From Bacteroidales bacterium (GTDB lineage Bacteria > Bacteroidota > Bacteroidia > Bacteroidales > UBA932): a DNA stretch of 64,000 nucleotides. The translations under genes and the position numbers were made by a program. A model generated the notes under the pieces. That model saw nothing but the letters and a program-made list of their open reading frames with translations. It made no database searches and was not told the origin of the DNA. The stretch spans positions 1-64,000 of the forward strand of contig JAFZFH010000126.1 of NCBI GenBank assembly GCA_017555965.1, in the 5' to 3' direction. Positions 1 through 9,002 of the stretch are shown here, in pieces (position 1 is the first letter of the stretch; each line of letters opens with the position of its first letter).

Positions 1-233
<233 letters not shown>

Positions 234-312
234 TTAAATTGTCGTTTAGATTATGCAAAACCTAGTTCCACAAAATCGACGCAAATTTAGAAAAATTTAT
301 GAATATATTATC

Positions 313-320
313 TATATTTG
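313..320 (+). promoter_or_regulatory. -7 element (TATATTTG) upstream of surE
   Basis: TATATTTG matches the Bacteroidota TAnnTTTG element and lies 20 bp before the surE ATG. No clean TTG -33 element is at the standard distance, so only half of the promoter is convincing. Confidence 0.5.
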
Positions 321-340
321 TATAAAATTTAACGAAGAAA

Positions 341-1156
341 ATGCGCATTCTTATAACCAACGACGACGGGTATCAGGCTAAAGGTATTAAAGTCCTTGTC
401 GAAATCATGAAGCAGTTCGGAGAAGTGACCGTCATTGCACCTAAACATCATCAATCAGGCATGTCCATGGCCGTTTCCTTGGGATTCAAGCAGATAGCGC
501 ACAAGAATCTCGGAGGTGGCTGGCACTATGTGGATGCAACTCCTGCCAGCTGTGTCAAATTCGGTCTGAACACAATGTTTGAGGACAATTTTCCGGATGT
601 CGTGGTATCAGGAATCAACCATGGTTCAAACGCCTCTACCGCATCATGCTATTCCGGAACACTCGGAGCTGCAGAAGAAGCGGCACTGAACGGCATCCCC
701 GCGATCGGAGTATCATTGGACTCACTCCATCCGGACGCAGACTTCAGTGGCGTAAGCAAGCATTTCGGAGACATCTTCCAGACAATCATGTCAAATCTTC
801 CGCAGAAGCACGGAGTATATTACAACGTCAACTTCCCTGACATCCCTGCAGATCAGATCAAAGGAATCAGAACAGGTCATCAGGGGCTGGGCAAATGGAT
901 CAAGGAATTCAAGGAATGGGATGTCGAACACTACAGGAAGTACGGCATCACTCCTGAAATGCTGGGTCAGAGCTCCAATCCCGTATTGGAAGAAGGCGAA
1001 GACCTTTACATGATGGTCGGAGAGTTCCAGGACGACCCTGGAAACACAGAGGAAGCAGACCACAGACTCGTTGCAGAAGGCTATGTAAGCATCACCGCAC
1101 ACAACGTAGACTGCACTGACTACCAGGAACTTGAAAGGCTTCGTAATATCTTCTGA
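341..1156 (+). CDS. surE: 5'/3'-nucleotidase SurE
   Basis: The protein has 271 residues and starts MRILITNDDG. The paired metal-binding aspartates D8 and D9, serine 39 in HHQSG and asparagine 93 in SGINHGSN match the SurE active site. SurE proteins are cytoplasmic phosphatases that hydrolyse nucleoside 5'- and 3'-monophosphates in a divalent-metal-dependent way and are tied to stationary-phase survival. The gene is only 5 bp ahead of lpxB, so the two are almost certainly co-transcribed. The ATG sits 20 bp after a TATATTTG element, which supports the start chosen. Length is slightly above the usual 250-260 residues because of a charged C-terminal region. Confidence 0.95.
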   Translation: MRILITNDDGYQAKGIKVLVEIMKQFGEVTVIAPKHHQSGMSMAVSLGFKQIAHKNLGGGWHYVDATPASCVKFGLNTMFEDNFPDVVVSGINHGSNASTASCYSGTLGAAEEAALNGIPAIGVSLDSLHPDADFSGVSKHFGDIFQTIMSNLPQKHGVYYNVNFPDIPADQIKGIRTGHQGLGKWIKEFKEWDVEHYRKYGITPEMLGQSSNPVLEEGEDLYMMVGEFQDDPGNTEEADHRLVAEGYVSITAHNVDCTDYQELERLRNIF

Positions 1157-1161
1157 GGAAC

Positions 1162-2349
1162 ATGCGTTACTACATCATAGCAGGAGAAGCATCCGGCGAC
1201 CTCCACGGTTCGAACCTGATGAAAGGCATCTACGCCGAAGATCCCCATGCGGAAATCCGCTTCTGGGGCGGCGACTTAATGGAGTCGGTGTGGGATGTTT
1301 TTCAAAACATTCCACACCTCAACGCACCAGAAACTGGTCTTGTAAGACATTATAAAGAAGGTGCGGTAATGGGATTTGTAGAAGTGCTGTCCAAGGCCCG
1401 AAAACTCCTCAGCAACGTGACATTCTGCAAAAACGACATAATGCAATGGAAACCGGACGTAGTGATCCTCATCGACTACCCCGGCTTCAACTTCAAGATA
1501 GCGGAATTCGCCCACAATGCAGGCTTCAAGGTCTTCTACTACATAGCCCCTAAAGTATGGGCCTCACGAGAAGGACGCATCAGAAAACTCAAGAAGTACG
1601 TCGACAGGCTCTTCATAGTCTTCCCATTTGAAAAACCATACTTCGACTCAAAGGGGATAAGGTACATCTACAAAGGAAACCCACTTGTAGACGCAGTGGA
1701 CAACTCCAGAGCAATGCTCGAAAGCAAAGAAGACTTCTACGTAAGGGCGGGACTCGAAAACAGACCGGTCATCGCCATGCTCGCAGGCTCCAGAAAGACA
1801 GAAATCAACACAATGATGCCAGTCCTCACAGAGTTTGCAGCAAAGATGCATGCACTCCCCCAATATTCAGGCTATCAGTTCCTTATTGCAGGCGCACCAG
1901 CCCGCAGCATGAAGGACTACGAACCATGGCTGACAGAAGAGAACAGCAGATACATTAAGGTTCTGTTCGGAGAGACCCAGTCGATCATCCGCCATGCGGA
2001 AGCAGCTGTAGTAAACTCCGGCACAGCATCACTCGAAACAGCCCTCTTCTGCACACCTCAGGTCGTAGGCTACATAACTAATCCTGTCACATATTGGATT
2101 GCCCGCAAGATAGTCAAGATCAGATATATAAGCCTCGGTAACCTTATAGTAGACAGACTTGCATTCAAGGAATTCATCCAGGATGACTGCAACTCAGACG
2201 CCCTAGTGAAGGAAATAAGAGAACTCATCGAGAACACTGAGCGCCGCGAAAGAATGCTTGACAACTACGGAGACATCAGAGCTGCCCTCGGAGGTACAGG
2301 AGCATCCGCAGCAGTGGCAAAAGCCATGATCCAGGAACTGGCAAGATAA
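1162..2349 (+). CDS. lpxB: lipid-A-disaccharide synthase
   Basis: The 395-residue protein begins MRYYIIAGEASGDLHGSNLM, the N-terminal signature of LpxB (glycosyltransferase family 19). It carries the downstream hallmarks PKVWASREGRIRKLKK and VNSGTASLETALF, which form the sugar-nucleotide pocket. LpxB joins UDP-2,3-diacylglucosamine to 2,3-diacylglucosamine 1-phosphate at the inner face of the cytoplasmic membrane to make the lipid A disaccharide. It follows surE by 5 bp and precedes the lipoprotein gene by 19 bp, so it lies in the middle of an operon. Length is normal for the family. Confidence 0.96.
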   Translation: MRYYIIAGEASGDLHGSNLMKGIYAEDPHAEIRFWGGDLMESVWDVFQNIPHLNAPETGLVRHYKEGAVMGFVEVLSKARKLLSNVTFCKNDIMQWKPDVVILIDYPGFNFKIAEFAHNAGFKVFYYIAPKVWASREGRIRKLKKYVDRLFIVFPFEKPYFDSKGIRYIYKGNPLVDAVDNSRAMLESKEDFYVRAGLENRPVIAMLAGSRKTEINTMMPVLTEFAAKMHALPQYSGYQFLIAGAPARSMKDYEPWLTEENSRYIKVLFGETQSIIRHAEAAVVNSGTASLETALFCTPQVVGYITNPVTYWIARKIVKIRYISLGNLIVDRLAFKEFIQDDCNSDALVKEIRELIENTERRERMLDNYGDIRAALGGTGASAAVAKAMIQELAR

Positions 2350-2368
2350 CCCTAATACAATTAAACAT

Positions 2369-3340
2369 ATGAAACAGCATTTACTCCTATCATCTGCAAT
2401 AATCATCGCTATTGTAGGTATGGTTTCGTGTACCGGCAACGTAAAGGACGTCGAAGTCGGACCATACACCGTATCAGTAATCGAAAAGAACGTCTACCAC
2501 ATCCAGGACTACAACACCTCAAACCCTGCAGGAGAAACATTTGACGCAGAGGGCAACAAGACCCACTTCAACAACTGCTCGGACATGTACCTTATCGTAG
2601 GAAAGGAAAAGGCCCTGCTGATCGATCTGTCGAACAACATCAGATGGGCAGACAACGCAGCAGAATCCCTCCGACAGTTAGTAGCGGAACGCATTGAAGG
2701 AAAGGAACTTACAATAACATTCACCCACAATCACGGCGACCATGTCGGAATGACCCACGCATATGCGGAAGACCCAGACGTACAGTTCGCGCTTCCGGAG
2801 AAGGACTTTGCCCTCATGGCCAGACGTTTCCCTGAAAAACAGAGTTATCTCATCAACGAAGGCCATATCTTCGATCTCGGCGGATTTGAAATAGAGGCCA
2901 TCGAAATCCCCGGCCATACCGACGGATCCATGGTATTCAACATGAACGGCCGCGACATACTCTTCAGCGGCGACGCAATCGGATCAGGCCATGGAGTATG
3001 GATCTTCAATGAAGCGGCATTCATCAAATATGCTGCAGCCGTACCACATCTCATTTCATGGCTAGAAGATCCGGCAAACGGCGTAAATATCGAGAAGCTC
3101 CGCATATACGGCGGACATTACTGGCAGCGCGACTGGCTCCCTGAGCTCGGCGACAATGAGATGGGAATGCCTTATGTACGCGAAATGCAGACACTCCTCG
3201 ATCAGATCAAGGCAGGAAGTGCAGCGACAGAGCCATCGAACCTCGGACGTCAGGATCTCGACACCTACTTCCGCCACGGCACCGCCATCATCGTATGGAA
3301 CGCCGCCCAGGCCGCGCAATACGCCGAATCCTTCCGCTAG
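2369..3340 (+). CDS. metallo-beta-lactamase-fold hydrolase, predicted lipoprotein
   Basis: The 323-residue protein starts with a hydrophobic segment ending in a lipobox-like GMVSC with cysteine 21, so it should be lipidated in the envelope. The metal-binding motif HNHGDHVG spans residues 120-127 (H120, H122, D124, H125), followed by IPGHTDGS and the LFSGDAIGSGH segment, giving a complete MBL-fold metal site. The substrate cannot be read from sequence. The N-terminal half resembles the MBL half of the fusion protein encoded at 24764-27097, so the genome holds at least two secreted relatives. It is the last gene of the surE-lpxB unit and ends before a strong hairpin. Confidence 0.85.
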   Translation: MKQHLLLSSAIIIAIVGMVSCTGNVKDVEVGPYTVSVIEKNVYHIQDYNTSNPAGETFDAEGNKTHFNNCSDMYLIVGKEKALLIDLSNNIRWADNAAESLRQLVAERIEGKELTITFTHNHGDHVGMTHAYAEDPDVQFALPEKDFALMARRFPEKQSYLINEGHIFDLGGFEIEAIEIPGHTDGSMVFNMNGRDILFSGDAIGSGHGVWIFNEAAFIKYAAAVPHLISWLEDPANGVNIEKLRIYGGHYWQRDWLPELGDNEMGMPYVREMQTLLDQIKAGSAATEPSNLGRQDLDTYFRHGTAIIVWNAAQAAQYAESFR

Positions 3341-3380
3341 CCCTCAAACGCAACTCTTTACTAACCAACCCAATACGCAA

Positions 3381-3410
3381 GCAGCGTGCTCCCTTTGAGG
3401 AGCACGCTGC
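3381..3410. terminator. perfect hairpin between convergent genes
   Basis: A 12-bp perfect stem, GCAGCGTGCTCC with GGAGCACGCTGC, closes a six-base loop between the convergent lipoprotein and YggS genes. A T-run is weak on both sides, so its use as a rho-independent terminator is inferred from position and stem strength. Its core GCGTGCTCC/GGAGCACGC recurs in the hairpin at 38486-38515. Confidence 0.55.
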
Positions 3411-3449
3411 TGCTGTAAAATACTGCTATGCAACGCATCACAAAATACA

Positions 3450-4151
3450 TTATATTCGTTCGCCGAATATCATTGAGCCGATGCGGACGATTGTAGAGCC
3501 CATTTCGGCGGCGATGGGATAGTCATCAGACATACCCATTGAAAGTTCATTACATCCTGCGGCGACATTCGGGCTCTTGCCTATCCTGTCATGGAGAGTC
3601 TGCTGCCTGTCAAGGAGTCTCTTAAAATCGGCACGTATGACAGGCTCATCATCAGTAAAGGTCGCCATTCCCATGATGCCGCAGATCCTGACATTCGCAT
3701 AATGTGCATCAGACGAAAGCAGTTCGATAAGTTCCTCCTCGGAAAAGCCCTGCTTAGATTCTTCGGCTGCGACATGACACTCCAGAAGGACATCGGTCAC
3801 CTTTCCGTTCACCGCACCCCAATGGTCAATAGCCTCCAGAAGACGGACCGAATCAACAGACTGGACAAGAGAAACATATGGCAGGACCATCTTAAGCTTA
3901 TTGGTCTGCAGATGACCGATGAAATGCCACTCGATGTCTGACATATAGTCCGGCTCTCCCCTCTCGGCACGAACCTCGTCAAGACGCTTTACCTTAGCCA
4001 GAAGTTCCTGCGGACGACTCTCACCGAACGCCTTCTGACCGGCCTGATAAGCCTCCTCGATGGATTCGAAAGGGTGGAATTTGGAAACTGCCACCAACTT
4101 TACAGTTGCTGGCAGCTCCCTATTCAATTTACTGATAATCTCCTTTATCAT
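3450..4151 (-). CDS. YggS/PLPBP family pyridoxal phosphate-binding protein
   Basis: The protein has 233 residues. It shows the family signatures LVAVSKFHP with the PLP-lysine near residue 24, FGESRPQE, and EWHFIGHLQTNK, plus the C-terminal SMGMSDDYPIAAEMGSTIVRIGS phosphate-binding stretch, here read in two parts (SMGMSDDYPIA and GSTIVRIGS). This is the alanine-racemase-like barrel of YggS/PROSC. The family binds PLP without known catalytic turnover and controls cellular PLP and amino-acid balance. The start ATG is followed by a normal N-terminus. It reads leftward from an intergenic region carrying a G-rich repeat, with yidC upstream of that. Confidence 0.95.
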   Translation of the reverse strand: MIKEIISKLNRELPATVKLVAVSKFHPFESIEEAYQAGQKAFGESRPQELLAKVKRLDEVRAERGEPDYMSDIEWHFIGHLQTNKLKMVLPYVSLVQSVDSVRLLEAIDHWGAVNGKVTDVLLECHVAAEESKQGFSEEELIELLSSDAHYANVRICGIMGMATFTDDEPVIRADFKRLLDRQQTLHDRIGKSPNVAAGCNELSMGMSDDYPIAAEMGSTIVRIGSMIFGERI

Positions 4152-4257
4152 ACTATTTTAGCGTTCCTTAACAGAATCCAGGACAGATGCCCTGATTCTA
4201 CATCAAGTGCTCAGTATAATTTTAAAAGTTGTAATTTGTGTGACTTTTGTATAGAAG

Positions 4258-4311
4258 TGGCATTTTCGCACCCCCGCGTAGGGGGCGGGGCCCACGAAGT
4301 GGGAGGGGGCC
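4258..4311 (-). repeat. 54-bp GC-rich dispersed palindromic repeat, copy 1
   Basis: Read on the minus strand, this element matches the plus-strand sequence at 39476-39529 at 52 of 54 positions, both differences being G for T. It contains two short hairpins, CCCACTTCGTGGG and a CCCC...GGGG stem around TACGC. It stands out against the AT-rich spacer. It lies between the 3' end of yidC and the 5' end of the YggS gene. This looks like a REP-type intergenic element; no protein-coding potential is evident. Confidence 0.8.
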
Positions 4312-4347
4312 ACTGTAATACATAGTCACCAAATTACCACCTCATAA

Positions 4348-6201
4348 CTATCTGCGCTTCTGCTGCTTCTGCATCTGCTCCTGCATTCTCTGCGCCTCCT
4401 CAAGACGCATCTGCCACTTAGACTTCTGCTTAGGCTTCTTTGCATTGAGCATCATATCTGCACGAACCTTATCCTCTGTCACCACATACTTACGGATATA
4501 CCATGTCATACCCATAGTGATGATGTTAGAAAGAAGGTAGTAGTAGCTGAGAGCTGCAGAAAGGTTGTTACAGATGAAGAACATCATGATAGGCATGAGC
4601 CATACGCTCATGAACTTCATACCTGCCATATTAGGATCGTTCGACATCTGTGATGAAGTCATCTTCGAGTAGAAGAACATGGTCACAGCCATCAGAAGTG
4701 CAAACAATGAAAGGTGGTCACCCAGAAGCGGAACATTCGCTCCGAAATCCCAGATCGAATCGTATGCGCTAAGGTCGTCTGCCCAAAGGAACTTCTGCTG
4801 ACGAAGCTCGATGGATGCAGGGAAGAAACGGAACATAGCGAAGAGGATAGGCATCTGGAGAAGCATTGGGAGACATCCGCCCATTGGACTGATACCTGCC
4901 TTACGGTAAAGTTCCATAGTAGCCTGCTGCTTCTTCATCGCATCCTTCTCATTAGGATACTTCTCATTGATCTTATCCATCTCAGGCTTGATTACCTGCA
5001 TCTTAGCTGAAGACTTGTAAGACTTGATGGTAAGAGGAGAAATGAGAAGCTTGATGAGAAGAGTCATGAGAAGAATTACGATACCGTAGTTACTGATGAA
5101 TCTTCCGATAAAGTCAAAGCTTGGAATGATCACAAGACGGCTGAACCATGCAACAAGCCATCCACCAAGCGCAATGATCTTCTCATACTTCTGATCGTAG
5201 CTCTTGAGAGTCTTATAGTCGTTAGGTCCGAAATAGAACTCATAAGGAACTACGATATTGTCAGAACCAGCCTGGAAATCTGAACGAAGCTTAGCTGAGC
5301 AAGCCATCAGATTACCGTCTGCCTTGTACTCTTCCTCAGAATAGAAGTCAATTGCAAGATCTGCAGAAGCAAACTCATTCTCAGCTGTCATGATAGCTGA
5401 GAAGAACTGCTGCTGAAATGCGAACCACTTCATCTTTGTATCTACTCGCTTGCTTCCGTCACGACCTCTACCCAGGATCTCAGGCTTCTTGTCACCTGTG
5501 AAATAGTAGTTCAGCTTTGAGTACTGAGTCTCGTTCTTGAAGCCCTTTTCAAGACGTGGAACAACAAGATTCCAGTCGATATCGAGCATAGAGACATTGT
5601 TAGGGATGATATCTCCGAGGCCTACAAATGAAAGTTCATTCTGAAGCATGTAGCTATCCTCAGGAAGAACATACTTCTGCTGGATGTAACCGCCGTTCGA
5701 GAACGGAAGTCGCATCACGATTGTCGAATCGTTGTGCTCAGCAACCTGGAAGACAAATTCCTTTGTATTTACATTCTCACCAGCAAACACAGATACCGAA
5801 AACTCACTGTGCTTAGGCTTCACAAGATAAAGATCTGTGCTGTCGTATGCCTTGTAGTCGTTGATCTTCACCGAGTATGGCTGTGCGCCACGTGTAGTGA
5901 ACTCAATCTCCACCTTGTCATTTGAAAGCATGTAAAGTCCTTCTGCGGCAAGTCTTGCCTCTGTAAGCATACTGTCCTTGTATGCAGGCATTGTCATTAC
6001 CTTGACATCATCTTCTGACGCAATTCCCTGCGCCTTCTTCATAGAGTCCATGGCCATCGCAGCCATCTGCTCTACCCTGGCAACGGAGTCGGCCTGTGCC
6101 TGAATCTCCATCTGCTCTCTGTACTGTCTTGACTGGTACCATGAGAATCCGAACATGATCAGACCGACCAGTACAAGACCGATAATATTACTCTTATTCA
6201 T
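4348..6201 (-). CDS. yidC: membrane protein insertase YidC
   Basis: The 617-residue protein starts with an N-terminal transmembrane segment (IIGLVLVGLIMFGFSWYQS), followed by a large periplasmic domain to about residue 340. The conserved insertase core comes next, with YGIVILLMTLLIKLLISPLT, the PMGGCLPMLLQMPILFAMFR segment and a basic, lysine-rich tail. This is the Gram-negative YidC form. It inserts and folds inner-membrane proteins alone or with SecYEG. It is followed by the YggS gene and preceded by the DUF349 gene 17 bp upstream, which suggests one leftward transcript. Confidence 0.97.
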   Translation of the reverse strand: MNKSNIIGLVLVGLIMFGFSWYQSRQYREQMEIQAQADSVARVEQMAAMAMDSMKKAQGIASEDDVKVMTMPAYKDSMLTEARLAAEGLYMLSNDKVEIEFTTRGAQPYSVKINDYKAYDSTDLYLVKPKHSEFSVSVFAGENVNTKEFVFQVAEHNDSTIVMRLPFSNGGYIQQKYVLPEDSYMLQNELSFVGLGDIIPNNVSMLDIDWNLVVPRLEKGFKNETQYSKLNYYFTGDKKPEILGRGRDGSKRVDTKMKWFAFQQQFFSAIMTAENEFASADLAIDFYSEEEYKADGNLMACSAKLRSDFQAGSDNIVVPYEFYFGPNDYKTLKSYDQKYEKIIALGGWLVAWFSRLVIIPSFDFIGRFISNYGIVILLMTLLIKLLISPLTIKSYKSSAKMQVIKPEMDKINEKYPNEKDAMKKQQATMELYRKAGISPMGGCLPMLLQMPILFAMFRFFPASIELRQQKFLWADDLSAYDSIWDFGANVPLLGDHLSLFALLMAVTMFFYSKMTSSQMSNDPNMAGMKFMSVWLMPIMMFFICNNLSAALSYYYLLSNIITMGMTWYIRKYVVTEDKVRADMMLNAKKPKQKSKWQMRLEEAQRMQEQMQKQQKRR

Positions 6202-6218
6202 CTATTTTGTTTAAAAAG

Positions 6219-7991
6219 TTATTCCTGTTCTTCTGCAGTCTCGATAACTCTGATCTGTGCAGCAAGTGACTTGAGTTCCTCCTTGGCAGCTGCGATACGG
6301 TCCTGCATCTGCTTGATGAGAGGCTCTGAGTTCTTTGACATCGAGAAGAATCCGATGTTGTTCTCATATGTCACGATATCCTGCTCGAGCTGATGGTACT
6401 TCTGGATGAGTCTGTCCTTCTCTGAAAGCTGAGGACGTGCATTGCGGCCTCTGCGAGGATTACGTTCCTTTACAGGGAACTTCTCCTGAAGAGCAGCCTT
6501 ATAGGCCTGAGCCACGTTATCTTTCTCCTTGAACGGTACGAAACCGATTTCCTGCCATCTTGCCTGGAAAGCCTTCATTGCCTCCTGATCTGCAGCATCA
6601 TCTCCTGTAAGGACATATGCCTTGATCTCCTCGATAAGACGCTGCTTAGCCTTGAGATTTCCGTAGAAGTCATTTTCAGGCTTCGCATTCTTGTCTCTCT
6701 CGGCAAAGAACTCGTCACACGCCGCACGGAATCTCTTCCAGAGCTGCTCCGACTTCTTTCTAGGCACTGCACCGATTTCCTTCCACTGCTTCTGAAGAGC
6801 AATGAACTGGTCAGTAGCCTTCTTCCACTCTGTGCTTGTCTTGAGAGCCTCAGCAGCCTCGCAGAGAGAAATCTTCTTCTCGAGGTTCTGGTTGATGCTG
6901 TCCTTGTAGTCGTTGTAGAAATCACGCTTACGGCCGTAGAACTTGTCGCATGCCGCACGGAAACGGTCATAAATCTTCTGATTTTCCTTTCTTGAAGCGA
7001 AGCCGATTGTCCTCCACTCCTTCTGGATATCCTCGATCTCCTTTGAGAAAGCGTTCCACTGATTCGAGTCAGACACTTCCCTTTCAGCGATCTCCTCTAC
7101 CTTTACGCAAAGAGCCGCCTTCTTCTCAAGGTTGTCAGCCTGCTGCTCCTTGAGTCCCTCGAAGTATGCCTGATATTTCTTGTTGACGAGGGCAGTTGCC
7201 GCCTTGAAGCGATCCCAGATCTGGTCCCTGTACTCCTTAGCTACAGGTCCGAACTCCTTCCACTGCTCGTGGAGCTTCTGGAGCTCACGGAATGCATCCA
7301 CCACATTAGGGTTTTCAGCAAGCTTCTCTGCCAATGCACAGAACTCCTCCTTTGCCTCAAGATTCTTCTTGAAATCAAGATCGCGGAGCTCTCTGTTTAT
7401 CTTGACCATATCATAGAACTGCTCTACATAGAGCTGATATGTCTCGTTGATGTTTCTGTAATTCTGAGCCGGTACAGGACCTACTGCTCTCCATCTGTTC
7501 TGGATCTCACGGAATTCAGGGAAAGTCGCATTGACATCCTCCTGCTTCTCAAGAAGAGCCTTGAGATCTGCGATGACAGCCTCCTTCAGCGCAAGGTTGT
7601 TCTCCCTTTCCATCTCAAGCTGTCTGTTATGTTCAGCACGCTCTTTTCTGTAAGCGTTATATATTGCCTTGAAGCCACGTTCAATCTCTGAGAAAGGATT
7701 ATCAGCCTCTTCTGTCTCCTCGACACCTTCAGCCACTTCTGCAGGGACAAGACCTGCATCCGCCTTTTCCTTCTGGAGTCTCTTGTAGAAGGCAGCCTTG
7801 ATGGCCTCAGCTTCCTTAGACATCTTCATCCTTTCCTCATCCTGCACGAGTTCCTCAAATAGTTTAACAAGTTCAGCGAGGTTCTTTTCTGAGTAATTGA
7901 CAGCAGGCTCAGTCGCCTCCTCGATAACGCTCTCAACACTCTCCGGTACATCTGGCATCATTTCAATGCCAGGGTTGATCAGTTCACTCAT
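6219..7991 (-). CDS. DUF349 repeat protein
   Basis: About 590 residues from the ATG at 7991. The protein is highly charged and helical. It contains five spaced copies of the DUF349 core, seen as RWRAVGPVP, QWKEFGPVA, EWRTIGFAS, QWKEIGAVP and RWQEIGFVP, each about 70 residues apart. The first 80 residues are acidic and low complexity. DUF349 proteins are common in Bacteroidota and Actinobacteria and have no settled function; the repeats suggest a coiled-coil scaffold. An alternative ATG at 8012 would add seven residues; both lie downstream of a TATATTTG element on this strand. The yidC gene follows closely. Confidence 0.85.
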   Translation of the reverse strand: MSELINPGIEMMPDVPESVESVIEEATEPAVNYSEKNLAELVKLFEELVQDEERMKMSKEAEAIKAAFYKRLQKEKADAGLVPAEVAEGVEETEEADNPFSEIERGFKAIYNAYRKERAEHNRQLEMERENNLALKEAVIADLKALLEKQEDVNATFPEFREIQNRWRAVGPVPAQNYRNINETYQLYVEQFYDMVKINRELRDLDFKKNLEAKEEFCALAEKLAENPNVVDAFRELQKLHEQWKEFGPVAKEYRDQIWDRFKAATALVNKKYQAYFEGLKEQQADNLEKKAALCVKVEEIAEREVSDSNQWNAFSKEIEDIQKEWRTIGFASRKENQKIYDRFRAACDKFYGRKRDFYNDYKDSINQNLEKKISLCEAAEALKTSTEWKKATDQFIALQKQWKEIGAVPRKKSEQLWKRFRAACDEFFAERDKNAKPENDFYGNLKAKQRLIEEIKAYVLTGDDAADQEAMKAFQARWQEIGFVPFKEKDNVAQAYKAALQEKFPVKERNPRRGRNARPQLSEKDRLIQKYHQLEQDIVTYENNIGFFSMSKNSEPLIKQMQDRIAAAKEELKSLAAQIRVIETAEEQE

Positions 7992-8030
7992 AATAATGGA
8001 GTTTTGGTTCATATATATTATTACAACTCG

Positions 8031-8038
8031 CAAATATA
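8031..8038 (-). promoter_or_regulatory. -7 element (TATATTTG on minus strand) for the DUF349-yidC unit
   Basis: CAAATATA on the plus strand reads TATATTTG leftward, 20-40 bp before the two possible DUF349 start codons. It excludes the longer in-frame extensions upstream as translated. No TTG is at the standard -33 spacing. Confidence 0.45.
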
Positions 8039-8071
8039 CCATATTTTTTAGTAAAACTCGCATCAAAATAC

Positions 8072-8079
8072 TATTTTTG
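8072..8079 (+). promoter_or_regulatory. -7 element (TATTTTTG) upstream of trmD
   Basis: TATTTTTG fits TAnnTTTG and lies 32 bp before the chosen trmD ATG. It supports starting trmD at 8111 rather than at the in-frame TTG at 8096. Confidence 0.45.
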
Positions 8080-8110
8080 CAAAGCAAACAGATATTTGAA
8101 ATCCAATAAC

Positions 8111-8791
8111 ATGAGAATAGATATACTCACAGTCGTTCCTGAACTGCTTGAAAGCCCATTAAGCCATTCCATCGTAGGACGCGCAATCAAGAAAGGGCTT
8201 GTCGAAATACATGTACACAACCTCCGCAAATACGGAAAAGGACCCCGTCAGCAGGTAGATGACTACAGCTACGGCGGAGATGCAGGTATGATTCTCATGC
8301 TTGAGCCGGTTTACAACATGATCCAGGAGCTGAAGGCGGAAAGAGATTATGACGAGGTGATCTACATGTCACCGGACGGAGAAATCCTAAACCAGAACAT
8401 CTCGAACGAGCTTTCTCTCCACGAAAACATCATCATCCTCTGCGGTCACTACAAGGGCATCGACCACAGAATCCGCGAACATCTGATTACAAGAGAAATC
8501 TCTTGCGGAGACTATGTTCTCAGTGGCGGAGAACTCCCTGCCGCAATTCTCGCAGACTCGATCATACGCCTTATCCCAGGAGCAATCAGCGACGAGACAT
8601 CTGCTCTGAGCGACAGCTTCCAGGATGGTCTCGTATCTCCACCGATCTACACAAGACCGGCAGAATTCAACGGATGGAAAGTCCCTGATGTACTTTTGAG
8701 CGGAAATCCCAAACTCATCCGCGAATGGCAGGACGAGCAGGCCATCGAGCGAACAAAGCTCCTTAGACCGCATTTGTTGAAGGACTGCTAA
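8111..8791 (+). CDS. trmD: tRNA (guanosine(37)-N1)-methyltransferase TrmD
   Basis: From the ATG at 8111 the protein has 226 residues and begins [13 protein letters not shown]. It carries the SPOUT trefoil-knot motifs [22 protein letters not shown] and the proline-rich [11 protein letters not shown] segment near the C-terminus. TrmD uses S-adenosylmethionine to make m1G37 in tRNAs reading CNN and CGG codons, preventing +1 frameshifts. The TTG codon at 8096 could extend it by five residues, but family members start at MRI. Unlike many bacteria, trmD is not beside rpsP, rimM or rplS here; it stands alone, followed by a promoter and a candidate small RNA. Confidence 0.95.
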   Translation: MRIDILTVVPELLESPLSHSIVGRAIKKGLVEIHVHNLRKYGKGPRQQVDDYSYGGDAGMILMLEPVYNMIQELKAERDYDEVIYMSPDGEILNQNISNELSLHENIIILCGHYKGIDHRIREHLITREISCGDYVLSGGELPAAILADSIIRLIPGAISDETSALSDSFQDGLVSPPIYTRPAEFNGWKVPDVLLSGNPKLIREWQDEQAIERTKLLRPHLLKDC

Positions 8792-8812
8792 CACTTTCTT
8801 ACAAGAATTTGT

Positions 8813-8842
8813 TTGTAAGTATCGATTTTTTACATAAATTTG
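8813..8842 (+). promoter_or_regulatory. strong promoter (TTG-19-TAAATTTG) behind trmD
   Basis: TTG at 8813-8815 and TAAATTTG at 8835-8842 are 19 bp apart, the ideal Bacteroidota arrangement. The predicted start of transcription, about 8848, falls exactly at the base of a 7-bp hairpin. Confidence 0.7.
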
Positions 8843-8847
8843 CACCG

Positions 8848-8968
8848 ACATAATAAATTTATGTCACCTAGACGTATCTAACCACTAATAATTAATCATC
8901 CCTAAAAGGGAAATACACTACACTACTAACTAACCAGAAAATCCCGCAGCGATGCGGGATTTTTTACT
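8848..8968 (+). ncRNA. candidate small RNA, about 120 nt
   Basis: A promoter with ideal spacing ends six bases before this interval and a rho-independent terminator closes it. Between them lie a 5' hairpin (GACATAA/TTATGTC at 8847-8865), a small CCCT/AGGG hairpin at 8900-8910 and single-stranded A/C-rich sequence. The only start codon opens a six-residue frame (ATG 8861, stop by 8881). It is not recognisable as SRP, 6S, tmRNA or RNase P RNA. It could instead be a leader of the gene at 9003 that is terminated early, but a second -7 element after the terminator argues for an independent transcript. Confidence 0.5.
8938..8966 (+). terminator. rho-independent terminator of the candidate small RNA
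   Basis: AAAATCCCGCA and TGCGGGATTTT form an 11-bp stem with a GCGA tetraloop, followed by further T residues. The A-run before the stem gives it the form of a bidirectional terminator. Confidence 0.85.
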
Positions 8969-8975
8969 AATTTTG
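8968..8975 (+). promoter_or_regulatory. -7 element (TAATTTTG) before the hypothetical gene at 9003
   Basis: TAATTTTG fits TAnnTTTG, directly follows the terminator at 8938-8966 and lies 27 bp before the ATG at 9003. There is no TTG at the right -33 distance. Confidence 0.45.
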
Positions 8976-9002
8976 CAGAGGTAAAACGAAAACAAGCTAA
9001 TC

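Noticed and set aside
8387-8851. 154-residue open frame on the minus strand
   Set aside because: Lies almost wholly inside trmD on the other strand, shows cysteine-rich odd composition and no family pattern; a shadow of the real gene.
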